Source: Mesobacillus sp. S13
GTDB taxonomy: Bacteria > Bacillota > Bacilli > Bacillales > Cytobacillaceae
Reading direction: 5' to 3'
DNA length: 64,000 nt
NCBI RefSeq assembly: GCF_020422885.1
Contig: NZ_CP084622.1
Span: forward strand, 4,173,001 to 4,237,000
Position numbers and translations under genes: made by a program. Under the pieces are notes generated by a model. It made no database searches. It was not told the origin of the DNA and saw only the letters and a program-made list of their open reading frames with translations. Below are positions 16,148 to 25,193 of this stretch, in pieces; the first letter of the stretch is position 1, and each line of letters opens with the position of its first letter.

Positions 16148-19027
16148 TTATGCATTGCTTGTGCTTTTTTCTTTTTCCTCAATTTGCTCTTTCATCCTCA
16201 GCCTGTCGCGTTCCAGAATAGGTTTGAGGTATCTGCCGGTATAGGATTCTTCCACTTCGGCAATCTTTTCTGGTGTTCCGGTGGCAAGGATTGTACCGCC
16301 GCGGTCTCCTCCTTCAGGTCCGAGGTCGACAATATAGTCCGCAGCTTTAATGACATCGAGGTTGTGCTCGATCACAAGCACCGTGTCGCCATTTTCGACA
16401 AGACGCTGGAGGACAACAAGCAGGCGGGAAATGTCATCGACATGCAAGCCTGTTGTTGGCTCATCCAGGATATACAGCGAACGGCCGGTGGAACGGCGAT
16501 GAAGCTCAGAAGCCAACTTGACGCGCTGCGCTTCCCCTCCGGAAAGAGTCGTCGCCGGCTGGCCGAGAGTGATATAGCCTAGTCCGACATCATATATCGT
16601 CTGCAGTTTGCGGGCGATCTTCGGAATGTTCGCGAAGAATTCAACCGCTGCTTCAACGGTCATATCAAGGATATCGGAAATATTCTTCCCTTTATACTTC
16701 ACTTCCAATGTCTCGCGGTTGTATCGTTTGCCGTGGCAGACTTCACATGGCACGTAAACGTCTGGAAGGAAGTGCATTTCGATCTTGATGATGCCATCGC
16801 CTCGGCAGGCTTCACAGCGTCCGCCTTTTACATTGAAGCTGAAACGGCCTTTTTTATAGCCGCGGACCTTCGCTTCATTCGTTGTTGCAAACACATCACG
16901 GATATCATCGAACACGCCGGTGTAGGTAGCCGGGTTCGACCTTGGTGTCCGGCCGATTGGCGATTGGTCAATATCGATGACCTTATCGAGATGCTCAACA
17001 CCTTTGATTTCCCTGAATTCGCCTGGTTTGCTTTTTGCTCGGTGCAGCTGCATTGCCAGCGATTTGTGCAGGATTTCATTGATTAGCGTACTTTTACCGG
17101 AACCGGAAACGCCTGTCACGGCCATGAAGGTTCCAAGCGGGAACTTCACGCTGACGTTTTTCAGGTTGTTTTCCTTTGCACCCTTGATTTCGATATAGCG
17201 GCCATCTGGTTTACGGCGCTCAATCGGCAGCGGGATGAACTTTTTACCAGAAAGGTACTTCCCTGTCAGTGAACTTGGATCATCCATGACTTCTGCAGGC
17301 GTTCCCTGCGAAATGATTTCACCGCCATGGACACCCGCTCCAGGACCGATATCGATCAGATGGTCCGCTGCGAGCATCGTGTCTTCATCGTGCTCGACGA
17401 CAATCAGCGTATTGCCGATATCGCGCATGTTTTTCAGCGTATCGATCAGTCTGTCATTGTCGCGCTGATGCAAACCGATGGAAGGCTCATCAAGAATATA
17501 CAGGACACCTGTGAGACGAGAGCCAATCTGGGTTGCAAGTCTGATACGCTGGGCTTCCCCTCCTGAAAGAGTCCCAGCAGAACGGCTCATTGTGAGGTAA
17601 TCCAATCCGACATTGATCAGGAAGCCAAGACGTTCCGTAATCTCGCGAAAAATCATATTAGCAATCTTCATTTCTTTTTCTGAAAGCTCAAGGTTCTGGA
17701 AAAATTGATGGGCATCTTCAACCGATAACGCGGTTACTTCACCGATATGGCGGCCGTCCACAAGAACAGCCAGCGTTTCACGCTTCAGCCTGTACCCTTT
17801 ACAAGTCGGGCAGGCATGCTCGCCCATATACTTTTCCATCTGTTCACGGATATAATCAGAGCCTGTTTCCTTATAGCGGCGCTCGATATTTTTCAACACG
17901 CCTTCAAAAACAATATAGTTCTCACGGACCTGGCCCCAGTCATTTTCATAGCGGAAATAGATACGATCCTTATCTGAGCCATAAAGAATCTTGTCCATCT
18001 CATGGTCAGGCAGGTCTTTCACTGGTACATCCATATCAATGCCATAATGATTGCAGACTGCTTCAAGCAGCTGCGGATAATACTGAGAACTTGTTGGTTC
18101 CCACGGAGCGATCGCATGCTGCTTCAATGTTAGCTCCTTGTTTGGGACGACCAAATCAACGTCGACTTCGAGTTTTGCACCAAGACCGTCACATTCAGGA
18201 CAGGCGCCAAACGGACTGTTGAATGAGAACATGCGTGGCTCCAGCTCGCCGATTGAAAATCCGCAGATCGGACAGGCATGGTTCTCGCTGAACATCAGCT
18301 CTTCTTCTCCGATTACGTCGATGAGAACATTTCCTTCGCCTAGCTTAAGCGCAGCTTCCATAGAGTCCGCCAGACGTGCAGCAATGCCTTCCTTGACGAC
18401 AATCCGGTCGATGACGACTTCAATCGAATGTTTCTTGTTTTTCTCCAGTTCGATTTCATCGCCCAAATCATGCATCTCTCCGTCAATCCTGACACGGACA
18501 TAGCCTTGTTTTTTCACATCCTCAAGAACTTTGGCGTGTGTGCCCTTCCTCCCGGAAACAAGCGGAGCCAGGATTTGCAGCTTCGTTCTCTCCGGATATT
18601 CAAGCACACGGTCGACCATCTGCTCGATAGTTTGGGAAGAGATTTCTATATTATGCACAGGACAGGTTGGTCTTCCCACCCTTGCAAATAACAATCGTAA
18701 ATAATCATATATCTCTGTGACCGTTCCAACTGTCGAACGCGGATTACGGCTTGTTGTTTTCTGGTCGATGGAAATCGCGGGGGATAATCCTTCGATCGAG
18801 TCAACATCCGGCTTGTCCATTTGGCCCAGGAACTGGCGCGCGTAGGCAGACAAAGATTCCACATAGCGGCGCTGTCCTTCAGCATAGATGGTATCGAATG
18901 CAAGCGAGGACTTTCCTGAACCGGAAAGTCCTGTCAGTACAACAAGCTTGTCTCTCGGAATGGTGACATCTATATTTTTCAAATTATGGGCCCTGGCGCC
19001 TTTGACAATCAGTTTATCCATAGCCAT
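16148..19027 (-). CDS. uvrA: Excinuclease ABC subunit A
   Basis: UvrA is the damage-sensing ATPase of nucleotide excision repair and loads UvrB. The 959-residue protein has two ABC ATPase halves with Walker [10 protein letters not shown] and GVSGSGKST, two LSGGEAQR signatures, and zinc-finger cysteines (CPICGF...CPEC and CEACRGDG...CEVC). Length matches the family. It starts at an ATG seven bases after the uvrB stop and is cotranscribed with uvrB. Confidence 0.98.
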   Translation of the reverse strand: MAMDKLIVKGARAHNLKNIDVTIPRDKLVVLTGLSGSGKSSLAFDTIYAEGQRRYVESLSAYARQFLGQMDKPDVDSIEGLSPAISIDQKTTSRNPRSTVGTVTEIYDYLRLLFARVGRPTCPVHNIEISSQTIEQMVDRVLEYPERTKLQILAPLVSGRKGTHAKVLEDVKKQGYVRVRIDGEMHDLGDEIELEKNKKHSIEVVIDRIVVKEGIAARLADSMEAALKLGEGNVLIDVIGEEELMFSENHACPICGFSIGELEPRMFSFNSPFGACPECDGLGAKLEVDVDLVVPNKELTLKQHAIAPWEPTSSQYYPQLLEAVCNHYGIDMDVPVKDLPDHEMDKILYGSDKDRIYFRYENDWGQVRENYIVFEGVLKNIERRYKETGSDYIREQMEKYMGEHACPTCKGYRLKRETLAVLVDGRHIGEVTALSVEDAHQFFQNLELSEKEMKIANMIFREITERLGFLINVGLDYLTMSRSAGTLSGGEAQRIRLATQIGSRLTGVLYILDEPSIGLHQRDNDRLIDTLKNMRDIGNTLIVVEHDEDTMLAADHLIDIGPGAGVHGGEIISQGTPAEVMDDPSSLTGKYLSGKKFIPLPIERRKPDGRYIEIKGAKENNLKNVSVKFPLGTFMAVTGVSGSGKSTLINEILHKSLAMQLHRAKSKPGEFREIKGVEHLDKVIDIDQSPIGRTPRSNPATYTGVFDDIRDVFATTNEAKVRGYKKGRFSFNVKGGRCEACRGDGIIKIEMHFLPDVYVPCEVCHGKRYNRETLEVKYKGKNISDILDMTVEAAVEFFANIPKIARKLQTIYDVGLGYITLGQPATTLSGGEAQRVKLASELHRRSTGRSLYILDEPTTGLHVDDISRLLVVLQRLVENGDTVLVIEHNLDVIKAADYIVDLGPEGGDRGGTILATGTPEKIAEVEESYTGRYLKPILERDRLRMKEQIEEKEKSTSNA

Positions 19028-19034
19028 ATTATCG

Positions 19035-21014
19035 TCATCCTTCCGCTTTTAACTCAAGAATGAGGTCACGCAGCTCGGCTGCCCGCTCGAAATTGAGAGC
19101 CTTTGCCGCTTCCTTCATTTCTTTTTCCATATTTAAAATCACTTGTTCGCGATCTTTCTTCGTCAATTTCTTCAGGCCTTCTGCCGGGCTGTACTCTTCC
19201 TGCTCCTCAGCAGCAATCGTCGCGCGGATCACATCGCGGATAGCCTTTTGGATCGTCTGCGGCGTAATGCCATGCTTTTCATTATATTCTTCCTGGATGG
19301 CACGGCGGCGCTTCGTCTCGCTGATCGCCTTTTCCATCGAATCGGTCATTTTGTCTGCATACATGATGACATGACCATTTGAATTCCTCGCCGCACGGCC
19401 AATCGTCTGGATCAGCGACCTTTCGGAACGTAGGAACCCTTCCTTATCAGCATCGAGAATGGTAACAAGGGATACCTCCGGAATATCCAGCCCTTCCCTT
19501 AAAAGGTTAATCCCGATAAGCACATCATATTTCCCAAGACGGAGCTCACGGATGATCTCGATCCGCTCGAGCGTCTTGACCTCAGAGTGCAGGTACTGGA
19601 CCTTGATACCGATTTCCTTCAGGTAATCCGTCAGGTCTTCGGACATCTTTTTCGTCAACGTCGTTACGAGGACACGCTCATTCCGTTTCGTCCGCTCCTG
19701 GATTTCGCCGATCAGGTCATCTATTTGGCCCTCAATCGGCCTTACATCGATTGTCGGGTCAAGCAATCCTGTCGGGCGGATGATCTGCTGGACCATCTCT
19801 GGAGTATGCTCCAGTTCATACGGACCTGGAGTCGCCGATACGAACACGGCCTGTTTGACATGTTTCTCGAATTCTGCAAATGTCAGCGGGCGGTTATCCA
19901 TCGCTGACGGCAGGCGGAAACCGTGGTCAACCAGCACCTGTTTACGTGCCTGGTCACCATTAAACATTCCCCGTATTTGCGGCAATGTAACATGTGACTC
20001 ATCAACAACGATCATAAAATCGTCCGGGAAGTAATCTAGTAAAGTATATGGAGTCGCACCGGCCGGTCTCAACGTCAGGTGGCGTGAATAGTTTTCGATG
20101 CCGGAGCAGAAGCCCATCTCACGCATCATCTCAAGATCATATCTTGTCCGCTGCTCGAGCCTTTGCGCCTCAAGAAGTTTTTCCTCGGCACGAAGTACCT
20201 CCAGGCGTTCTTCCAATTCCTTTTCGATATTCTCAATCGCAACCCGCATTTTTTCTTCACGTGTAACGAAGTGGGACGCCGGGAAAATCGCTACATGATC
20301 ACGTTCACCAATGATCTCGCCAGTCAGCGCATCGACCTCGCGAATCCGGTCAATCTCATCCCCAAAAAACTCGACCCTCATGCAGTGTTCATCACGGGAT
20401 GCCGGAAAGATCTCGACAACATCGCCACGGACTCGGAACGTCCCGCGCTTGAAGTCAATGTCATTGCGTTCATACTGGATATCGACCAGCTTGTGGAGCA
20501 GCTTGTTCCGCTCAATTTCCATCCCTGTCCGGAGTGACACGACCATGTCACGGTATTCATCTGGATTACCGAGGCCGTATATACAGGATACACTGGCAAT
20601 GATGATGACATCTTTACGCTCAAATAAAGAAGATGTAGCAGAGTGACGCAGCTTGTCAATCTCATCATTGATGCTCGCATCCTTCTCAATGAATGTATCC
20701 GTCTGGGGCACATATGCCTCTGGCTGATAATAATCATAGTAACTGACGAAATACTCAACCGCATTGTTCGGGAAAAATTCCTTGAACTCGCTGTATAGCT
20801 GCCCGGCCAATGTCTTGTTGTGGGCAATGACAAGCGTCGGCTTGTTCACTTCCTTGATCACATTGGAAATCGTGAATGTCTTGCCCGTTCCTGTCGCGCC
20901 AAGCAACGTCTGGTGCTTCTTGTTATCGCGGATTCCCTGCACCAGTTCTTTAATGGCGGCAGGCTGGTCTCCCTGCGGAGAATACTTCGAGACTAATTCA
21001 AATTGGTCCTTCAC
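19035..21014 (-). CDS. uvrB: Excinuclease ABC subunit B
   Basis: UvrB verifies damage and recruits UvrC. The 659-residue protein has Walker [10 protein letters not shown], the DNA-clamping beta-hairpin region [10 protein letters not shown], the DESH box, helicase C-terminal motifs ([21 protein letters not shown]) and a C-terminal UVR motif ([21 protein letters not shown]). It starts at GTG 21014 behind AGGAGGC. An SOS-box-like site and a structured leader lie upstream. Confidence 0.98.
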   Translation of the reverse strand: MKDQFELVSKYSPQGDQPAAIKELVQGIRDNKKHQTLLGATGTGKTFTISNVIKEVNKPTLVIAHNKTLAGQLYSEFKEFFPNNAVEYFVSYYDYYQPEAYVPQTDTFIEKDASINDEIDKLRHSATSSLFERKDVIIIASVSCIYGLGNPDEYRDMVVSLRTGMEIERNKLLHKLVDIQYERNDIDFKRGTFRVRGDVVEIFPASRDEHCMRVEFFGDEIDRIREVDALTGEIIGERDHVAIFPASHFVTREEKMRVAIENIEKELEERLEVLRAEEKLLEAQRLEQRTRYDLEMMREMGFCSGIENYSRHLTLRPAGATPYTLLDYFPDDFMIVVDESHVTLPQIRGMFNGDQARKQVLVDHGFRLPSAMDNRPLTFAEFEKHVKQAVFVSATPGPYELEHTPEMVQQIIRPTGLLDPTIDVRPIEGQIDDLIGEIQERTKRNERVLVTTLTKKMSEDLTDYLKEIGIKVQYLHSEVKTLERIEIIRELRLGKYDVLIGINLLREGLDIPEVSLVTILDADKEGFLRSERSLIQTIGRAARNSNGHVIMYADKMTDSMEKAISETKRRRAIQEEYNEKHGITPQTIQKAIRDVIRATIAAEEQEEYSPAEGLKKLTKKDREQVILNMEKEMKEAAKALNFERAAELRDLILELKAEG

Positions 21015-21045
21015 AGAAAAGCCTCCTGTAATTTGAAATTTCTAG

Positions 21046-21100
21046 GCTCTTTTCGTAAACAATTCAGATTCATTGAATCAGTAACTATATCGAAAAGAGC
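21046..21100 (-). other. Hairpin in the uvrB leader
   Basis: The 10-base arms GCTCTTTTCG (21046-21055) and CGAAAAGAGC (21091-21100) are perfectly complementary and enclose a second GATTC/GAATC stem. If transcription starts near the TAGAAT -10 (21145-21150 region), the hairpin lies in the untranslated leader. Confidence 0.55.
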
Positions 21101-21182
21101 TTCATCTATAAAAGCCTTACATAGCTGTCAAAAGTCATATCCTCATTCTACCACAAAGAGGGTAAAACAAACCAACAAAAAG

Positions 21183-21196
21183 CGAACAAACATTCG
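21183..21196. promoter_or_regulatory. LexA (DinR) SOS box upstream of uvrB
   Basis: CGAACAAACATTCG fits the Bacillus SOS box CGAAC-N4-GTTCG with one mismatch. It lies about 33 bases upstream of a TAGAAT -10. uvrBA is LexA-controlled in B. subtilis. Confidence 0.65.
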
Positions 21197-21248
21197 AATT
21201 TATATCTTTGTTTTTAATATGATTGTAATAGGAAGTCGAATGGTTGCT

Positions 21249-21264
21249 AATCAAACGTTTGATT
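21249..21264. promoter_or_regulatory. 16-bp palindrome, second copy of the 4002-4021 core
   Basis: AATCAAACGTTTGATT is a perfect palindrome and is identical to the core of the site upstream of lgt. It is in the 318-base gap between csbA and uvrB, which also holds the uvrB SOS box, promoter and leader hairpin. Confidence 0.5.
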
Positions 21265-21291
21265 GAATCGGGTTCACCCCTAGTAAAACAA

Positions 21292-21321
21292 GAAAAACCT
21301 GCCGAACAGAATTCGACAGGC
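21292..21321 (-). terminator. Terminator after csbA
   Basis: On the minus strand CCTGTCGAA pairs with TTCGGCAGG, followed by TTTTTCTT. Confidence 0.75.
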
Positions 21322-21332
21322 TTACTTTAAAT

Positions 21333-21566
21333 TTATGACTGCTTTTTGTTGCGCTTCATCATCTGGTTCGCCAGAAAAAAGCCTAACGTCAAAGAAAAAG
21401 CATCGACGACAATCAGCAGAAAAGAATCTGTGTACCCTTTATAAACAGAAGCCGCAATCAAAGTGACCGTTAACACAAGCGCAAGGATGTGATTATAGGC
21501 AACCCTGGTAAAAAAAACAACCATGAAACCAGGCAGCAACAGTGCGGACAAATATTTCAGCACCAA
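21333..21566 (-). CDS. csbA: CsbA family membrane protein
   Basis: The 77-residue protein has about three hydrophobic segments, and GFMVVFFTRVAYNH and YKGYTDSFL align with B. subtilis CsbA, a sigma-B-dependent membrane protein of unknown function. TTG 21566 is chosen since GAGGTG lies nine bases upstream and the length then matches CsbA. It precedes uvrB as in B. subtilis. I could not see a convincing sigma-B promoter. Confidence 0.85.
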   Translation of the reverse strand: MVLKYLSALLLPGFMVVFFTRVAYNHILALVLTVTLIAASVYKGYTDSFLLIVVDAFSLTLGFFLANQMMKRNKKQS

Positions 21567-21730
21567 TGGATTAAACACCTCATTCAGAGAAATAACGAAA
21601 TTTTAAATAACCTATTAAAAATATAACTTGTTTGGCGGCTGGTTACAAGAATCTTCCTCATATAAAGCTTATCGCACTTATATTATATCAGCAGCTGCCC
21701 TTCTGTTTTATCCAACCCTTATAGCTCCAA

Positions 21731-21757
21731 AAAGAAAAAGCATGCGCCGGCATGCTC
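21731..21757 (-). terminator. Terminator after the EAL-HDOD gene
   Basis: AGCATGC pairs with GCATGCT around CCGG-type loop bases. TTTTTCTTTTT follows on the minus strand. Confidence 0.8.
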
Positions 21758-21761
21758 CATG

Positions 21762-23003
21762 TTAAGGATTCACTTCACTTAAGACCTTTGTAGCCCAGTC
21801 GCTCGCTTCACTATAGAGCCTGAACAGTTCCTCCATTGTCATTTTGGTAGGGTTGAACGTCAGCTCGAGATCTTCATGGAAAGCGAGTTCGATTTCTTTT
21901 AAAAATTCTAGCATCATGTATTCGTCGTTCTTTTCACCTGATAAGGCCGCCTTCAGCTCATTGCTTAATGGCAGATCTTCAAGAAGTTCCTCCATCGGAT
22001 GATGCAATAAGGAATCCATCAAAGAAAACATTCCGAGAAGGAAGTATTTTGAGGCCAGCACTTCTCTGCCGACCTTCCTGCCAATCAATTCGCCCAGCTT
22101 CCCGCGCTTAAGTGACAGTTCAATGATTTCCCGTTCCTTAGAACCGCCTGAGCCTTTGTCTGCTCCCCGGATCGCCAGAACATAAATCCATTTTTTGATT
22201 TCATTCAAACCTAGCAATATGATGGCTTGCTTGATGGAAGAAACCTCATTCCTTGGCCTGAAAACCGGATTATTGATGAGTCTCAGCAGTTTATAAGATA
22301 GGGATATATCCTTTTCGATTACATCCTTAATCTTCTCAAGATCAGGCTCAGGATTCTCGATTTCTTTTAGAATCTGAAAATACGAATGATAATATGATGG
22401 AATATCATAACTGTTCAGGATGACAGGTTTACTGAAATAAAATCCCTGGAAGTAGACGAAGCCGTCTTCTTTCGCCTCTATATATTCTTCAATCGTTTCG
22501 ACTTTTTCGGCCAGGAACTTAATGTCCCTGCCATTGATAAACCGAATCATTTCCTGCCTGTCGACTCGTTTCGTCGAACGGAAATCGATCTTGATGATAT
22601 CAATATAATCCAATAGCTGGACCGTCAATTCGTTCCACTGCGAAACAAAAAAATCGTCAAGCGCTATGGTATATCCATGTGCCTTCAACTCTTTGCAGAT
22701 CCCGAGGATATCTTCATTCAGTTCTACTGTCTCGAGAATCTCCACCACGATGGATAATGGATTGAAATAGGATGGAACACCCAGTTTCAATAATTTTTCA
22801 GTAAAATTAATAAAACAAGGCTTGCCGTTTGATAAGTCTTTGACACCAATATTCAAGAAACTATTCACAATCACATCTGTTGTGGCCTGATCCCCATCAG
22901 TATGCTGATAATTATTGACCGAGCTGTTCCTATATAATAATTCATAAGCAACAGTCTTCTCGTTCATATCGAATATAGGCTGCCTGGCAACATAAATATC
23001 CAT
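21762..23003 (-). CDS. EAL and HDOD domain signalling protein, YuxH-like
   Basis: The 413-residue protein has an N-terminal EAL-type domain (1-200) and a C-terminal HDOD domain (about 205-400). Many EAL catalytic positions remain recognisable: YELL for EAL, FINF, VEILE, LDDF, IKIDF, AEKVET and YFQG. The DDFGTG loop is changed to DDFFVS, so c-di-GMP hydrolysis is doubtful and binding or a structural role is as likely. B. subtilis YuxH has this architecture. ATG 23003 is chosen because AGGAGG precedes it; the longer frame's ATG at 23024 lies upstream of that site. Confidence 0.85.
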   Translation of the reverse strand: MDIYVARQPIFDMNEKTVAYELLYRNSSVNNYQHTDGDQATTDVIVNSFLNIGVKDLSNGKPCFINFTEKLLKLGVPSYFNPLSIVVEILETVELNEDILGICKELKAHGYTIALDDFFVSQWNELTVQLLDYIDIIKIDFRSTKRVDRQEMIRFINGRDIKFLAEKVETIEEYIEAKEDGFVYFQGFYFSKPVILNSYDIPSYYHSYFQILKEIENPEPDLEKIKDVIEKDISLSYKLLRLINNPVFRPRNEVSSIKQAIILLGLNEIKKWIYVLAIRGADKGSGGSKEREIIELSLKRGKLGELIGRKVGREVLASKYFLLGMFSLMDSLLHHPMEELLEDLPLSNELKAALSGEKNDEYMMLEFLKEIELAFHEDLELTFNPTKMTMEELFRLYSEASDWATKVLSEVNP

Positions 23004-23140
23004 ATACAATCCTCCTGGGGACATAGAACAATCTGTAAATATTAAACAATACTATTGTAGGAAAAATATACTATTATTTTACAAGTATTACAATAGCAAA
23101 TAGTAATTACCATAAATTGCAGGCTTTTTTACATAGAAGT

Positions 23141-23695
23141 TTATTCTGTGAGGCGTTTAATTTTCTTGCGGATGGACTCTCGTGTCCGTCCAACCATCTC
23201 AGAGATTTCGGAAAGTGTTTTTCCGCAGCAGTACCATTCGAGGACCTGCTTTTCTTCGTGCGTGGTCCATGCTTTATAATTCGTGGTTTGCCGTGCAATG
23301 GTGCGTTCTTTTGTAACCCATCCTGGTTCAGGCGGCAGTTCATCAGGCTCGAGCTTGGAAAAGTTGATTTTATGCCTGTTTTTTTCTGCCCATATCCAAA
23401 ATTCATCTATGTTGATAAACGTAAATCTCTTTTTATTCCGGGTAATTCGCTGATGATAGCCCAATTCATGGTTATGAATCCACTGCATAACGGTGTTTCG
23501 GTCAACCTTGAGGGTTTTAGCGAGTTCGCCGGCGGTCAGCATTCCTGTGCAGGATTTCGTGTGGGAAAGCCCCATTCTGGTGATTTTCACTTCAAGGGCC
23601 GTAATACTTCGATTCAGCTTTCGGGCAATGGAAGTTAATGATTGGCTGCCAACCTGGTCTTTGATCAGTTGTATATCTTTAGGTGAGTATTTCAT
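23141..23695 (-). CDS. DNA-binding protein with three helix-turn-helix segments
   Basis: The 184-residue protein has a Myb/SANT-like segment at the start (YSPKDIQLIKDQVGSQSLT...RKLNRS), a middle excisionase/MerR-like HTH (GMLTAGELAKTLKVDRNTVMQWIHNH), and a C-terminal Myb-like segment (WTTHEEKQVLEWYCCGKTL...MVGRTRESIRKKIKRL). I do not recognise a named regulator. It is monocistronic on the minus strand and its target is unknown; sporulation or phage-type regulators share such parts. Confidence 0.75.
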   Translation of the reverse strand: MKYSPKDIQLIKDQVGSQSLTSIARKLNRSITALEVKITRMGLSHTKSCTGMLTAGELAKTLKVDRNTVMQWIHNHELGYHQRITRNKKRFTFINIDEFWIWAEKNRHKINFSKLEPDELPPEPGWVTKERTIARQTTNYKAWTTHEEKQVLEWYCCGKTLSEISEMVGRTRESIRKKIKRLTE

Positions 23696-23849
23696 CTGGA
23701 TCTCAACCCTTCAATCTAGAATTGCTTTACATTTTTCTTTAGCTAATTAAAGCATATTTTAGCTCTGATAATAATACCCTGGTGTGTAAATTTGATTTTA
23801 TTCCAATAAAGTTACAAATAACACATTATTACCCAAACGCTTTTTGCAA

Positions 23850-23892
23850 TAAAAAAGGGGAGCAGAGAATACTGATCTGCTGCTCCCTTTCT
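23850..23892 (-). terminator. Strong hairpin in the gap upstream of the HTH gene
   Basis: GGGAGCAG pairs with CTGCTCCC, followed on the minus strand by CTTTTTTATT. It lies in the 360-base gap 23696-24055, which otherwise shows only AT-rich sequence and must hold the promoter of the HTH gene. Confidence 0.7.
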
Positions 23893-24029
23893 CAAATATC
23901 ATGATAATTTAAATAGGCATTTAGATATAAATATAATGCAATGCATTTTCCTAGGTATAATTTCTTAGGAGTTTCACTTCTTAATATAGAACATACGTCT
24001 TCTTGTTCAGGCACTGTAAAAACTCACTT

Positions 24030-24055
24030 ATAAAAAAGCAACCTTAATTGGCTGT
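24030..24055 (-). terminator. Weak terminator directly after the acetyltransferase
   Basis: On the minus strand a bulged AGCCAA/TTGCT stem is followed by TTTTTTA. Confidence 0.4.
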
Positions 24056-24463
24056 TTAATACTTTCGATACATACCATGAGAGTTCGGATAAGTATAGTC
24101 AAAACCAAATTGTTCATACAGCTTGTTTGCCGGGGCATCCGCAATCAGGCTGACAAAAGAACCGTCATATGTATGTTTATCAAGGTATTCCATAAGCTCC
24201 CCCATCACCAGTTTCCCAAGTCCCTTCCCTTGATAGGAAGGCTTAACGGCGATGTCTACTACTTGAAAAAAGGATCCGCCATCCCCTATGATCCGGCCCA
24301 TTGCCACGATGGTCGATTCATCATAAACCGTGACAGCAAACAATGAATTCTTCAGTCCGATTCGTGCTGCCTCCTGCGATTTCCCGCTCATACCTGCTTC
24401 AAGACGTAGATCGATATATTCTGAAGGTCTTGGGGGATTAAAGGAGATATTAAAATCATTCAT
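24056..24463 (-). CDS. GNAT family N-acetyltransferase
   Basis: The 135-residue GNAT fold has the acetyl-CoA pyrophosphate-binding motif QGKGLGK in VKPSYQGKGLGKLVMGEL and a C-terminal LYEQFGFDYTY. The acceptor is unknown. Its start overlaps the end of the HAD hydrolase gene by 8 bases, so the two are probably cotranslated. Confidence 0.85.
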   Translation of the reverse strand: MNDFNISFNPPRPSEYIDLRLEAGMSGKSQEAARIGLKNSLFAVTVYDESTIVAMGRIIGDGGSFFQVVDIAVKPSYQGKGLGKLVMGELMEYLDKHTYDGSFVSLIADAPANKLYEQFGFDYTYPNSHGMYRKY

Positions 24464-25136
24464 GCTCTTCAGCTCCTATTTCAATAATAGCGAACAATTC
24501 TTCCAGTTCCTCGATGATAAAATCTGCTGCCGCACTGTGCCAATAGTCATCTCGCTTCCATATCCCAATCATTCCGGCCATTTTGGACGCTGCTACATCA
24601 TTTTCAGGATGGTCGCCTACAAATATACTGTGAGGAGCTGATACAGCAAGATTCTTCATCCCCATCTGGAAGATGCGGGAATCAGGCTTCCTCAATTCCA
24701 CTTCCTCCGAGACCAGGATGGTATCAAAGTAATCCTCGATTCCCAAAGCTTTTATATTGTCCATCTGGAAGTGGGTTTTGCCATTCGAAATGATGCCCAG
24801 TTTGATATCTGATTGCTTTAGTTTCCCGAGAACTTCATGCAGGTTTTGAAAGCCTGTGCATGAATGCTTGAAATTCGTTATATAGTCTTCTAGCAGCTCT
24901 TCCCATGTCAGGGCAGTTATGTTCAACTCTTGTAAAAGCTGGCTGTATACTTTGTCCTTCCATACATAACCACGGGCGTCCAGTTCTATGAATCTATTCA
25001 TGTAATGACGTTTATCTATCAAGTGTAGTTCGCTTTTAAAACGGTCGTACTGATCATTAATAAAATTTTTGAGAGAGGCATCGCGGTCCAGCAAGGTACC
25101 ATCAAGGTCGAAAAATATTGCATTTATTTTCCTCAT
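24456..25136 (-). CDS. HAD-superfamily hydrolase
   Basis: The 226-residue HAD-IA protein has motif I FFDLDGTLLD, motif II GIISNGK, the Lys of ELRKPDSRIF and motif IV FVGDHPENDVAA. It is of the YjjG/phosphoglycolate phosphatase-like type, which often dephosphorylates nucleotides or small metabolites. The substrate is not visible. It forms a two-gene unit with the acetyltransferase. Confidence 0.87.
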   Translation of the reverse strand: MRKINAIFFDLDGTLLDRDASLKNFINDQYDRFKSELHLIDKRHYMNRFIELDARGYVWKDKVYSQLLQELNITALTWEELLEDYITNFKHSCTGFQNLHEVLGKLKQSDIKLGIISNGKTHFQMDNIKALGIEDYFDTILVSEEVELRKPDSRIFQMGMKNLAVSAPHSIFVGDHPENDVAASKMAGMIGIWKRDDYWHSAAADFIIEELEELFAIIEIGAEEHE

Positions 25137-25153
25137 ACAAACTCCCCCTTTAT

Positions 25154-25184
25154 GGAAAAAGAACAGGCCAGCTCAGCCTGTTCT
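25154..25184 (-). terminator. Terminator after the SLH-domain subtilase
   Basis: GAACAGGC pairs with GCCTGTTC, followed by TTTTTCC on the minus strand. Confidence 0.8.
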
Positions 25185-25193
25185 CATTTTACC

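Noticed and set aside
15905..16582. Long plus-strand open frame over the family B copy 1 and the uvrA 3' end
   Set aside because: Most of it is antisense to uvrA. Its Asn-Cys heptad pattern is a by-product of the 21-bp phrase period; no ribosome-binding site precedes a start, and copy 3 of the element has no start codon in the same frame.
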